NCBI GenBank assembly: GCA_963812255.1
Contig: CAWEUM010000002.1
Span: 62,001 to 126,000, forward strand
Reading direction: 5' to 3'
Source: DATJGR01 sp963812255
Lineage (GTDB): Bacteria > Pseudomonadota > Gammaproteobacteria > Pseudomonadales > Azotimanducaceae
DNA: 64,000 bases
Shown here: in pieces, positions 27,541 through 37,335 of the stretch
How the letters are laid out: every line of letters starts with the position of its first letter
How positions within the stretch are numbered: position 1 is the stretch's first letter
The notes under the pieces: model-generated
What the model was told of the DNA's origin: nothing
Seen by the model: the letters and a program-made list of their open reading frames with translations, nothing else
Database searches by the model: none
Made by a program: the position numbers and the translations under genes

Positions 27541-29982
27541 TTGAGCAAAAAGAAGAACAAGCGCGCGCGCGGGCGAACACCGCCCGCAGCCGAAGCGGCC
27601 GTCTCGAGCGAACGTTCCAAGGAGTCTGCTCGCGCGCGCCTGATATGGATCGTTAGTATTGCAGTGCTGGTGGTCGCAATCGGCTTGGTGTGGACGCAGC
27701 ACCCCGGCGCGCCGGCGGCGCCAATGCCCCCCGCGCCAGTACCGGCCTCGCCGACCATAGCCGCGGCGCCTCACTATGCCGGTGCTGCCGTCTGCACGGG
27801 GTGCCATGCGACCGAACACGATGCTTGGCACGGATCCGATCACGACCTGGCAATGCAGGTTGCAAACGACAAGTCCGTGCTTGGCAACTTCAACGATGCG
27901 AAATTCACGTATGCGGGTACCACATCGACGTTCTCAAGACGCGACGGAAAATTCATCGTCAACACCGACGGCCCGGATGGTGCGCTGCACGACTACGAGA
28001 TTGCCTACACGTTTGGCGTGCATCCGCTGCAGCAGTACCTGATCGACTTCCCCGCTGGGCGCAAACAGGCGCTGTCGATCGCGTGGGACTCGCGGCCGAA
28101 AACGCAGGGCGGCCAACGCTGGTTTCATCTGTACCCCAACGACAACGTAAAGGCAGGGGACTGGCTGCACTGGACCAATTACAGCCAGAACTGGAACTTC
28201 ACCTGTGCCGAGTGTCACTCGACCGATCTGAAGAAGAATTACGACCCGAAATCGAATACCTACAACACCACCTGGGCCGAAATCAACGTAGGGTGCGAAG
28301 CCTGCCACGGCCCGGGCTCCAACCACGTTGCCTGGGCGCAGAAGCGCGACGACTGGCGGAAGTTCGACGCCGACAAGGGATTGGCGGTCGCACTCGACGA
28401 GCGCAAGGGCGTCACGTGGATATCCGTTCCGGAGAGGGGCAACACCCGGCGCAGCGTGCCGCGGCAAACGACCCGCGAGATCGACACATGCGCGCGCTGC
28501 CACGCGCGCGGCAGCCGCCTGACGGACACTTACGTGCACGGCAGATCGCCACTCGATACGCATCGCCTCGTACGTCTCGACGACGGTCTTTACTGGGTCG
28601 ACGGCCAGATGCACGCCGAAGTCTACGACTGGGGTTCGTTCCTGCAGAGCAAGATGTACGCGCGAGGCGTGACCTGTTCCGACTGTCACGACCCGCACTC
28701 GCTGAAGTTGAAAGCCGACGGCAACGCGGTGTGCGGGCAGTGCCACGAGGCGGCGAAATACGACGCGCCGTCACATACCCACCATGCGATAAGCACGCCG
28801 GGCGCGGCGTGCGCGAACTGTCACATGCCGACGACCACCTACATGGTGGTCGACCCGCGGCACGATCACTCGATGCGCATCCCCCGACCGGATCTGTCAG
28901 CGCAGCTCGGCACGCCGAATGCGTGTACGAACTGTCACGCCGATAAATCCGCGCAGTGGGCAGCGGATGCGATTGCGAAGTGGACCGGCAAACCGCCGAC
29001 CAGCTTCCAGCATTTCGCCCAGGCACTGCACGCGGGGTCGATCGGCGCACCCGGCGCACGCGAGGCACTGGTGAAGGTGATCGAAGATCCGACCCAGCCG
29101 GCGATCGTGCGCGCCAGCGCCATCGATCGACTTGCGAACTGGCTCTCGCCGGAGAGCACGGACGCGGTGGTTCACGCGCTGAAGGACATGGACGCCTCGG
29201 TCCGGCAGGCCGCGGTGGAAGCCCTTGCGAATACCGACCCTGGTCTGCGGGGCCGCGTGCTGCCGGCGTTGCTCGACGACCCGGTGCTCAGCGTGCGCAT
29301 CGAAGCAGCGCGCGGACTGGTTCGCAGTCCCGATGGCGCGCTGACCGAAGCACAACGTGCGCGGTTCCATATCGTGCTCGACGAATACATGGCTGCGCAG
29401 AAGTACAACTTCGATCGGCCGGAGGGCCACATGAACATCGGCAATCTCGCGGCGGCGCGCGGCGACGCCGAGACTGCGGTCGCGCAATATCGAAAGGCGC
29501 TCGAAATCGATCCGATGTTCGTCGGCGCATACGTGAATCTCGCCGATGTGTATCGCGCCACCGGCAACGAGACAGATGCCCAGGTCATCCTGCGGCAAGG
29601 CCTCAAAGCGGATTCGCGCTCCGCGACCCTGCATTACGCGCTTGGCCTCGCACTGACGCGCCAGAGCGCGCGCGAGGTTGCGCTGCACGAATTCAAAGTC
29701 GCCGTACAGTTCGCACCGGGTGACGGACGTTTCGCGTATGTGTACGCGGTGGCGTTGCGCGACGCTGGCCTGCGCGATGAGGCACTGTCCGTGTTGCAGA
29801 CGTCGCTCAAGGTGAATCCCTACGACCGCGACGTGCTGCAGGGGCTGGTGTATTTCTCGCAGCAGGCCGGCGACAACGCGGCGGCTCGACGATACGTTGC
29901 GCTACTGTGCGAGCTTGATCCGGAAAACGCCGAGTACATGCGGTTGCAGCAGCAAGTCGATGGCGCGCTGAAGGATTCGTGA
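27541..29982 (+). CDS. Octaheme c-type cytochrome with HEAT and TPR repeats
   Basis: An 813-residue protein (TTG start assumed at 27541; another TTG at 27505 lies inside the preceding terminator). A Lys/Arg-rich cytoplasmic tail and signal anchor (32-52) precede eight CXXCH haem sites at 85, 222, 252, 317, 379, 398, 424 and 462 in a cytochrome c554-like layout. HEAT-like repeats follow (about 505-615), then TPR repeats (about 625-800). It should sit on the outer face of the inner membrane and pass electrons in a protein complex. The donor and acceptor are unknown. Its stop codon overlaps the start of the ion channel gene. Confidence 0.85.
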   Translation: MSKKKNKRARGRTPPAAEAAVSSERSKESARARLIWIVSIAVLVVAIGLVWTQHPGAPAAPMPPAPVPASPTIAAAPHYAGAAVCTGCHATEHDAWHGSDHDLAMQVANDKSVLGNFNDAKFTYAGTTSTFSRRDGKFIVNTDGPDGALHDYEIAYTFGVHPLQQYLIDFPAGRKQALSIAWDSRPKTQGGQRWFHLYPNDNVKAGDWLHWTNYSQNWNFTCAECHSTDLKKNYDPKSNTYNTTWAEINVGCEACHGPGSNHVAWAQKRDDWRKFDADKGLAVALDERKGVTWISVPERGNTRRSVPRQTTREIDTCARCHARGSRLTDTYVHGRSPLDTHRLVRLDDGLYWVDGQMHAEVYDWGSFLQSKMYARGVTCSDCHDPHSLKLKADGNAVCGQCHEAAKYDAPSHTHHAISTPGAACANCHMPTTTYMVVDPRHDHSMRIPRPDLSAQLGTPNACTNCHADKSAQWAADAIAKWTGKPPTSFQHFAQALHAGSIGAPGAREALVKVIEDPTQPAIVRASAIDRLANWLSPESTDAVVHALKDMDASVRQAAVEALANTDPGLRGRVLPALLDDPVLSVRIEAARGLVRSPDGALTEAQRARFHIVLDEYMAAQKYNFDRPEGHMNIGNLAAARGDAETAVAQYRKALEIDPMFVGAYVNLADVYRATGNETDAQVILRQGLKADSRSATLHYALGLALTRQSAREVALHEFKVAVQFAPGDGRFAYVYAVALRDAGLRDEALSVLQTSLKVNPYDRDVLQGLVYFSQQAGDNAAARRYVALLCELDPENAEYMRLQQQVDGALKDS

Positions 29983-30692
29983 TGATGGTGAGTTCGATCG
30001 CAGCCGTACGCTCGAGATTGGATGCCTTTCGATTTGGGCAACTGGCGTTGTGCTTCGCGGTGTTCCTGATTGTCCTGCCGCTGTTGAAGCACGGCATTCT
30101 CATCAAGGGCATCCTGTTTCTGCTGCTGCTGAATTCGCTACTCGTCGCCGACGCGGCAAGGCCCGGCGCCCGCATGCTTCGACGCATAGGCTGGGCATTG
30201 TGGAGTATTTCCGTGGTCGGTCTCCTCGTCGACGAATTCGGCGCGCGCCACACTCTCGCGTTCGCGTCCAAGTGCGTTGGCCTCGGCGCTCACACGCTGC
30301 TGCTGCTGGTCTGTGCGGGAAGCATTCTCGGCTTTGTTTTGCGGGCGAGGCGTGTGAATCTGGACAGCATTTTTGCGTCGATCGTCGTGTATCAACTCAC
30401 CGGCTTGTTTTTCGCACAGGTCTACACGCTATTGACGATCTTTGACCGCGCCAGTCTGTCGTTGCCGGACGGCGTGCCGGCAAGCACGCAGGTCGTCCAG
30501 TTCGATATGGTCTACTTCAGCTTCGTCACCCTGGCCACGCTCGGATACGGAGACATGTTGCCGGTATCGGACATCGCACGCAGCACGGCTATTCTCGAGG
30601 CAATCACCGGCCAGTTCTACGTGGCCATCGTCGTTGCGGTTCTCGTCAGCGCGTTCGTCGCGCAGCGCGTGGGCGACCAGTCAGCACGATAG
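29982..30692 (+). CDS. Two-TM potassium channel family protein
   Basis: A 236-residue membrane protein with five to six hydrophobic helices. The C-terminal pore module carries the selectivity filter TLATLGYGDMLP, the hallmark of K+ channels, followed by the last helix GQFYVAIVVAVLVSAFVAQRV. No RCK/TrkA domain is attached. The start codon overlaps the cytochrome stop (TGATG), which implies translational coupling. Coupling of a K+ pore to an octaheme cytochrome is unusual. Confidence 0.82.
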   Translation: MMVSSIAAVRSRLDAFRFGQLALCFAVFLIVLPLLKHGILIKGILFLLLLNSLLVADAARPGARMLRRIGWALWSISVVGLLVDEFGARHTLAFASKCVGLGAHTLLLLVCAGSILGFVLRARRVNLDSIFASIVVYQLTGLFFAQVYTLLTIFDRASLSLPDGVPASTQVVQFDMVYFSFVTLATLGYGDMLPVSDIARSTAILEAITGQFYVAIVVAVLVSAFVAQRVGDQSAR

Positions 30693-30886
30693 AGGGGCGG
30701 TGCTGAAGTCGACGGCGGACCGCGTGCCGCCCGGCTTGCAATACCTGCGCGCGATGTTCGCGGCAAACCAGCGGGCCCCAGCACATCCCGTCAAGCTGCG
30801 TGGCAGATCAAAGCGGGAGACGCCATGCGCAGGCGTGGAGGCTCCCGTCGCTTGATGGATTGTCGCGATGGTGGTGTGAGGGTGGC

Positions 30887-31408
30887 TCACTTGACCGTTT
30901 TCAGCGGCGGCTGCTTCCAACTGCCATCCAGGGCAGCTTGTGCCGGCCAGTACAGGCGCATGTACATGGCGAACGCTCCCTTCGGTGCGGGCAGCCAGTT
31001 GGATTCCTTGCTCTTGCCGGGTGATCCGGTCTGGATGTAGATCGTAAGCCCACCATCAGCATCCTTCTTCATCTTGGGCAGCATCGGCGAGTTGATCAGG
31101 TAACGGTTGATCGGATTGGCCACCAGCAGGCTCTGCGGCAGGCCGTACATCGTGATCGACCAGAACGCCTTGACCGGCGGATACTCACCCGGAGCGAAGT
31201 GCAAGGTGTAGCGGTTGGCGCCGGTCAGCGGTTTGCCGTCTGCGTCGACGCGATAGACCGGGTACATCGCCTCCTGCTTGGTGTTGCCATAGATGCCGAT
31301 GGTCGCCACCCAGCGGTACAGGTAATTGTTCTTCAGGAACTCGCGGGTGCCGAAGCCGTAGGTTGCCAGACAACGAACGTCGACTGGTTGCTCAGCGAAC
31401 TTTTTTCG
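30887..31408 (-). pseudogene. 5'-truncated DUF1254/DUF1214 protein
   Basis: Only the C-terminal DUF1214 part remains. In frame it reads YGFGTREFLKNNYLYRW, then ATIGIYGNTKQEAMYPVY, then YTLHFAPGEYPPVKAFWSITMY and WLPAPKGAF, ending LKTVK. Homology fades about 35 bp into the frame and a stop lies just upstream (31409-31411), so the DUF1254 half (usually more than 250 residues) is missing. The frame has no proper start. It marks one edge of the decayed region and lies downstream of the intact efflux operon on the same strand. Confidence 0.75.
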
Positions 31409-31533
31409 CGCTCACGATATGTGGCACGTGATGTCTGGACGAGCCAACGAAATCGGCGAGTACGGTCTCGGCAGCTTCTATTGGGCCCAATTGGCGGGCG
31501 CGAGCTTCTTTGGTTTCCTCGGCCAAAACGCTC

Positions 31534-32979
31534 TCATTGGCTTGGCTCTGGCGCCCAGCCGCCGCCCAGCGCCTTGTAGAGCGCAATCAGCGAACGCGCG
31601 AGGAGCGCCTGCGCATTCGCCTGGCTCTCCTCGATCTCGAATAGCGAGCGTTGTGCAACAAGCACGTTGTTGAAATCGGTGAGGCCGGTGTTGTACTGCA
31701 CGGTCACCAGCGCAACGGCTTCCTTCGACGCTGTCACGGCCCCCGCAAGCGCGCGCAAGCGCCGTTGCCCCTGCTCGTAAGCCAGCATCGAATCTTCCGC
31801 TTCTTCCAAAGCGACCAGCACGGTCTGGCGATAATTCAGCAGCGCTTGCCGGGCCAGTTGTTTCTGCACGCGAATATTGCTTCTGATGATGCCGCCGTCG
31901 AACAGCGCCCACTGCACCGGCACAGACACACCCCAGGTATTGCCGGCGCTCGCTGCGAGATTCGAGACTGAACGCGCTTGTTGGCCGAAGAAGCCCGTCA
32001 ACGAAAAGTCGGGATACAGCGCCGCCGTGGCGACACCGATGTTGGCAGTTTGGGCGGCCAGCATGCGCTCGGCGGAGCGAACGTCCGGGCGCTGCCGCAA
32101 CACGTCTGCCGGTACGCCGGCCGCGATGGTTTCGGCGGCGTGTGGTATCGGTGCGGGCGCTGATCGCGACGCATGCAGTTCGGCCGACAAGCTGCCCGGG
32201 TCCTGCCCCAGCAGCACTGCCAATCGATTGCTCGCGCGCTGCGCGTCGACGATCAGCCCCGGAATGGCGGCGCGGGTCGTTGCCAGCAGCGCCTGTGCCT
32301 GCACGACATCAAGCTTCGAGGTGAGCCCGGAACGGTAGCGATCCTGCGCGAGCGCCAGCACGTCCTGTTGCGCCGCGATGTTTTCCTGCGCGAGTTCAAT
32401 ACGGCGGGCGAATTCGCGATGCGCAACATAGGCAGTTGCCACGTCCGCCAGCAACGTCACGAGCACGTCGCGCTGCATCTCGATGCTCGCCTGATACTGC
32501 GCACCTGCCGCCTCGATGCCACGCCGGATCTTGCCGAACAGATCCAGTTGCCAGCTTGCGTCCAGTCCTGCCGCATAGAGGTTCTGTGCATTGAAGCCAG
32601 CGGCGGGCGCCACCTGCTCGAGCGCGCCATCATCACTTTGTTTGCTGCGCGTGGCCTCACCCGTGGCACCCAGCGTCGGCACGCGCGCACCGCTCGCCGC
32701 GGCAAGCTGGTCACGCGCCTGCAAAATGCGTGAAGCGGCGATCTGAACGTTCAGATTGGACACCCGCGCACGTTCTATCAACCCGCTCAGGACGGGATCG
32801 TCGAAAATCGTCCACCAACTTTGCAGTGTCGCGTGCGAACCATCCGCCAATTGCGTTGCTACGGCCACGTGCCAGGCATCCGGAGTGGCGATATCGGGTG
32901 GCGAATAATTAGGGCCCACCATACAGCCGCTCAGCAGAAGCAGCAGCGGTGCCGACCAACGACGTGCGCGCATCATCAT
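31534..32979 (-). CDS. NodT-family efflux outer-membrane lipoprotein
   Basis: About 481 residues starting MMMRARRW. It has a signal with lipobox LLSGC (about 17-21 from the start), then VGPNYSPP, typical of OprM/NodT proteins. Two OEP repeats include WQLDLFGKIRRG and WALFDGGIIRSN. The trimer would form the TolC-like outer-membrane duct. Its ATG overlaps the stop of the HlyD gene (TGATG), so the two are translationally coupled. It looks intact although it lies within a degraded region. Confidence 0.9.
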   Translation of the reverse strand: MMMRARRWSAPLLLLLSGCMVGPNYSPPDIATPDAWHVAVATQLADGSHATLQSWWTIFDDPVLSGLIERARVSNLNVQIAASRILQARDQLAAASGARVPTLGATGEATRSKQSDDGALEQVAPAAGFNAQNLYAAGLDASWQLDLFGKIRRGIEAAGAQYQASIEMQRDVLVTLLADVATAYVAHREFARRIELAQENIAAQQDVLALAQDRYRSGLTSKLDVVQAQALLATTRAAIPGLIVDAQRASNRLAVLLGQDPGSLSAELHASRSAPAPIPHAAETIAAGVPADVLRQRPDVRSAERMLAAQTANIGVATAALYPDFSLTGFFGQQARSVSNLAASAGNTWGVSVPVQWALFDGGIIRSNIRVQKQLARQALLNYRQTVLVALEEAEDSMLAYEQGQRRLRALAGAVTASKEAVALVTVQYNTGLTDFNNVLVAQRSLFEIEESQANAQALLARSLIALYKALGGGWAPEPSQ

Positions 32980-34109
32980 CAGAAAGGGTTGAACAGATAC
33001 TTGAGATAGCTCTCGGATTGAATCTCGATCTGCCGCAGGAGTTTCAGAAAATCCGGACAAGCCTTGGAATAAACGGCGACGATGGCGGTGGCACCAAATC
33101 GGATGGGGTAGCGCGGATCCTCGTCGATCACCCGCACCCGCACCACGAATTCATGCGGTACGCGTACCTCCTGCTCGGTGGGTATGCGTCCGACCGGTTG
33201 GCCCTGCGCGTTGCCGCTCGCCCACGTGACGCTCTCCACTTCGCCGGCAAAAACCACGCCCGGGTACATGTCGAACGCAACTTCGGCGGGGTCGCCCACC
33301 GCCACGTGCTGCATCCCCTGCTGCAATGCCTTGGCGACGACCCAGTGCTTCTCGCTGCTGACAAACGTCATGATCGGCGTTTTCAAACGCACGAACGCGC
33401 CCGGGTAAAGCTGCAGATTCGCAACAAACCCATCGGACGGCGCGCGAATGGTGGTCTGTTCCAGGTTGTAGCGGGCCGACTCGAGCGACGCCATCACCTG
33501 CGCCACCGCAGTGGGTTGTTTACCGGCTTGAGAGGCGAGCGCCAGTTGCGTCGATCGCAATGCCGCGCGCGCGCCTTGCGCCTCCGCTTCAAGACCCACA
33601 ACTTCCTTCTGCACCTGCTCCACGCGCAAAACCGATGCAGCGTTCTGCGCAGCCGCGTCACTGACCTGTTTCACTGTCACCCGCGCCAGACCCAGGTTGG
33701 CTTCGACGCGTGCGAGATTGGCCGCCGCCTGCTGCACCGACTGTTCCAGCGTGGCAACCGACGTATCGGCACCGGAGAGTTTGGCCAGTTGTTCGTCTAC
33801 GCGGTATTGCCAGGGTGCTGGATCCATCTGCACCAGCGGGTCGCCTTTCTTCACCGGCACGTTTGGCTGCGCAAACACCTCGGTGACCTTGCCGCCAAAC
33901 TCCGGGGCCAACTGCACCACATAGGCCTGCACGAACGCCTGCTTGCTGTACGGTGCGTACTGTCCGAGAAAGACGATCTCCGTCATCGCGGCCGCAATCC
34001 AGATGCCGAATACGATGAACTTCCAGAACAGATTGAACTTGATCAGTTTGTAGTCGAAAAAAACCAGGCGCACGAGAAAGGCGTACGCGATTGTGATGAG
34101 CAGTTCCAT
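32979..34109 (-). CDS. HlyD-family membrane fusion protein (YibH/EmrA-like)
   Basis: A 376-residue periplasmic adaptor with an N-terminal anchor (about 26-46), a biotinyl-lipoyl half ending VKKGDPLVQMDP, a coiled-coil hairpin (about 105-215), the second lipoyl half with IRAPSDGFVANL, and a beta-barrel domain. It is of the YibH/EmrA type. With the DUF3302 protein it reproduces the E. coli yibI-yibH arrangement, here extended by an outer-membrane channel. No inner-membrane pump gene is adjacent; substrates are unknown. Confidence 0.9.
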   Translation of the reverse strand: MELLITIAYAFLVRLVFFDYKLIKFNLFWKFIVFGIWIAAAMTEIVFLGQYAPYSKQAFVQAYVVQLAPEFGGKVTEVFAQPNVPVKKGDPLVQMDPAPWQYRVDEQLAKLSGADTSVATLEQSVQQAAANLARVEANLGLARVTVKQVSDAAAQNAASVLRVEQVQKEVVGLEAEAQGARAALRSTQLALASQAGKQPTAVAQVMASLESARYNLEQTTIRAPSDGFVANLQLYPGAFVRLKTPIMTFVSSEKHWVVAKALQQGMQHVAVGDPAEVAFDMYPGVVFAGEVESVTWASGNAQGQPVGRIPTEQEVRVPHEFVVRVRVIDEDPRYPIRFGATAIVAVYSKACPDFLKLLRQIEIQSESYLKYLFNPF

Positions 34110-34147
34110 GCGAGGTGGTCTTCAGCAGTCGATGCGGTTGTCGGCAG

Positions 34148-34438
34148 TCACGGGGGGCTCTCCTCGCGCGGATCCGGCGTGGCGGGAGTCGACTCGGCGC
34201 GCTTCGGCCGTTCATACAGTATCCCGATCACCGCACCCGAGTAGGCCCACACCAGCGCCAGCATCCACAACGGGAAGATGATCAGGCCCAGCAGTGAAGT
34301 CACTTCGATGGCTTCGAGTTGCGGATGGCCGCGTTCCTTCGCAATTCTTCCAGGATACGTGTGAATCTTCACGATACCGAGAATGATCACGACCACCGAG
34401 AACAGGATCAGGAACAGCGAGATGATTTCAATTTTCAT
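34148..34438 (-). CDS. DUF3302 small membrane protein (YibI-like)
   Basis: A 96-residue protein with two membrane helices (about 3-23 and 46-70), the linker KIHTYPGRIAKERGHPQ, and a Pro/Glu-rich tail. The family is found upstream of HlyD-type adaptors, as here (38 bp). It is probably an inner-membrane partner of the efflux complex. The longer open frame upstream is not coding. Confidence 0.8.
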   Translation of the reverse strand: MKIEIISLFLILFSVVVIILGIVKIHTYPGRIAKERGHPQLEAIEVTSLLGLIIFPLWMLALVWAYSGAVIGILYERPKRAESTPATPDPREESPP

Positions 34439-35164
34439 GCGCGGCCCCCCAGGCGAATCAAGCTTCGTATTGCGCAGTGCCGTCCGGCCCGACTCCGGGT
34501 GTGGCGTGATGCGGCTGCGTGTGTTTGTGGGTCTCGTGCATTGCATGCGGTGCGTGTCCCGCATGAGGCGAGTGCGCCGCATGCGCGTGCGACTCCACGC
34601 CTCGGGGCTGGAACTGCGGATCCAGACTCTCATAAAGTCTACTCGACCAGGGATGGTCGATCCACACCGATTACTTCCGCACGCGATAATCCGAATGACG
34701 TGCAGGTTCAGGACCGTCCCGACGAAGACGTCGGATTCGGCAACGCATTGGCGCGCCCCAACCATTATGGTGAGGGGCGAGCCGTTCACCGAATCCTTTC
34801 CCGACGCGCACGGCTTTGGTACTGGTCGGTTTTCTGCGCCGCGCCGGCCGCCGAACGCCGCTACAAGACCTACATCGTTACTGGCGGCGGGCAGGATTTC
34901 GTGCGCGTGTACTCGGCGTACCGACCTCGGTGTCTGCCAGCGCGAACCAGGAACCGTTCAAGACGATACCGTCGGATGACCGTGCGGCGAGGCACAGAAG
35001 GGCAGCTGGACCGTCATCAGCATGAAAAACGACTGGAAGCGGATCTTCGCGTTCGAGTAATAGCCTGACCTGACTTGGCGGCCGGCTGCCATGCCCACGC
35101 CGCGCATTGCCATCCGGGGATTCCCCGTCGCGGTACTTCGGGCGCGGTGGCATAGTGGGGCGGC
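34439..35164. other. 726-bp region without an intact gene; degraded coding-like fragments
   Basis: No complete gene is visible. Short protein-like pieces appear on the plus strand in shifting frames: RYKTYIVTGGGQDFVRVYS near 34860 and KGSWTVISMKNDWKRIFAFE ending at a TAA near 35058. A His-rich minus-strand frame (34458-34667) has no start. The pattern fits a decayed gene reading on the plus strand toward the kinase pseudogene. I cannot name the family. Confidence 0.45.
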
Positions 35165-37335
35165 ATGAAACCCGCCGCCGCCATTGCGTTGCTGTTGCTG
35201 ATGTGCGCATGGATCGCGCCCGCGGCGCTGGCCGCCGAGGGTGACAGGGTGCTCGTTGTCTATTCCGACGATCGCATGCTGCCGGCAAACCAGGAAGCCG
35301 ATCGCGCGTTCAACACCTCGCTGGCGGTGTCGGCACATCGACCAGTCGACGTGTACTCCGAGTTTCTCGATCGCGCGCGATTTTCCAACGATCGGTATGA
35401 AGCCACGCTGCTGCGATACCTGCGTGAGAAGTATTCGGTGCAGCCGCCGTTGGTCATCGTCGCCGCCGGCACGTACGCACTGCAGTTTTTACTGGATCAG
35501 CAGCCGTTTCCGGGAGTGCCCTCGGTAAGCGTTGGGGTAACGAAGCGTGGATTGCAATCGATGCAGCCGCTACCGGCTGGGGTCGTCAGCATTCCGATCG
35601 AATACGACATGATCGGTACCATCGAGCAGGCGTTGAAGTTTCATCCTGACACATAGCGAATCGTCGTCGTGACCGGCGCAGACGTCATCGATCGGCAGAA
35701 CGAGCGTGCGCTGCGCGTGGGAACGGCGCCGCTGCGAGATCGCTATGAGATGGAGTTCCTGGCGGGGCTGTCCACGCAGACGCTGTTGCGCAAGGTGGCC
35801 GATTTGCCGTCCCATTCCATCCTCTTCAGCCCTGGCTATTTCAGCGACGGCGACGGGCAGCGTTTCGCGCCTCGCGAAGTGGCCAGCGAAATCGCCGCGG
35901 TGGCCAATGCGCCGGTGTACGGACCGTACAACACTTTCATCGGTACCGGCATCGTCGGCGGCATCATGCCGGATTATGCGGAAGTGGGGCGTGAGGCCGC
36001 GGCTGCGGTCGTCAGCCTGCTCGATGGGACACCGCCGGACGCGGTTTCGACTCCAGCGAAGACAGCGGCCACGCTGCAGGTCGATTGGCGTCAGGTGCAG
36101 CGCCGGGGGTATCGACGACGCGCGGATTCCGGCGGATACGATCGTCCACTTCAGAACACCGACGTTTTGGCAAGCGTATGGCTACATCGTGCTCGTTGGC
36201 GCTGCCGTGATCGCTTTGCAGACGGGGCTGATCGTCGCGCTGCTGTATGAGCGTCGTCTGCAGCGCCGCACTGCTGCGGCGCTAGCGGCGACCGAGCGGC
36301 GGATGGTGCTTGCTGCGCGCACGGCACAGGTCAGCAACTGGATTTGGAGGCTGGCCCCCGACCGCATGGCGAATGGCAGCAGCGACAGCGATGACGCGCA
36401 GATGTATGCACGGTTGTCGCAGGAGCCGCAGGTCGTTGCTTTTGATCGAGTGCTCGAGGCGACCCATCCGGCCGATCGTGAAGCGCTCGACAACGCTGTG
36501 CGAAGCGCGGTGGACGCGGACAGAGGAGTTCAATGCCGAGTATCGGGTTATTCAGCACGGCCATGTACGCTGGATGCGGGCACGCGGACGTCGTGCAGAA
36601 CCGAACGATGCCAGCCGCCTGCGCGGCGTCGCCATCGACGTCACCCAGGCCAAAGAAGCGGAACTGCAGGCTCAGCGCGACCGTTCCGCGCTCGGCTACA
36701 TGACGCGCGTGTCGCTGCTCGGGCAGTTGTCGGCTGCGATCGCGCACCAGTTGAACCAGCCACTCGCTGCAATCCTGAGCAACGCCGAGGCGGCACGGCA
36801 ACTGCTTAGGCGCAAGGCCTTAGACCGCAATGAACTCTGCGAAATCGTCGATGACGTGATCAGCGAAGATCACCGTGCTGCGCAGGTCATTCGCCGGCTC
36901 AGCGCGCTGTACAAGAATGGCGCTCGCGAGTTGCAGCCATTCGACGTCAACGACCTGGTCCGCGAGACTCTGGCGCTGCTGAAGTCCGATCTGGTGGTGC
37001 GCCAGGTGACCGCGACCACCGATCTCACGTCGTCGCTGCCACTGGTGGAAGGCGAACGCGTGCAGTTGCAGCAGGTATTGTTGAATCTGATCGTCAACGC
37101 TACGGACGCGATGGCTGGCGGCGACGAGCAGCAGCGCACACTGACTCTGCGCACGCGCGCGACGGAGAGCGGGGTTCGAATCGAAGTGGAAGATCACGGT
37201 CGTGGCATTTCGGAAGCGGAGATCGCGCACGTGTTCGACATGTTCTGGACCACCAAACCAGGCGGTATGGGCGTTAGTCTGTCGATCTGCCAGTCGATTG
37301 TGGCGGCGCATCGGGGTCGCCTGATGGTGGAAGGA
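35165..37335 (+). pseudogene. Sensor histidine kinase with ABC substrate-binding-like sensor (inactivated)
   Basis: The N-terminal signal peptide (ending PAALAAEG) and periplasmic sensor resemble ABC_sub_bind/PF04392-type sensors of hybrid kinases. An in-frame TAG (35654-35656) interrupts HPDT/RIVVVTGAD, explained by CAG to TAG. A +1 shift in a five-G run (36105-36109) breaks the frame before GIDDARIPADTIVHF and the transmembrane helix YIVLVGAAVIALQTGLIVALL. A second shift near 36522 precedes EEFNAEYRVIQHGHVRW (PAS C-cap). The kinase core is recognisable: IAHQLNQPLAAIL (phospho-His), NLIVNATDAM and DHGRGIS. Its extreme C-terminus is lost at the fusion junction near 37335. Confidence 0.85.

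Noticed and set aside
34458..34667. His-rich 69-codon minus-strand ORF before the DUF3302 gene
   Set aside because: It has no proper start (a stop lies just upstream) and no ribosome-binding site. The His richness comes from repeated CAT/GCATG triplets. It could be a remnant but cannot be supported as a gene.
35654..36522. Programmed readthrough or frameshifting in the kinase gene
   Set aside because: One stop codon, two shifts and a domain-deleting fusion in the same gene, plus a further shift in the neighbouring receiver, fit decay much better than several recoding events. No slippery heptamer with a following pseudoknot was obvious.
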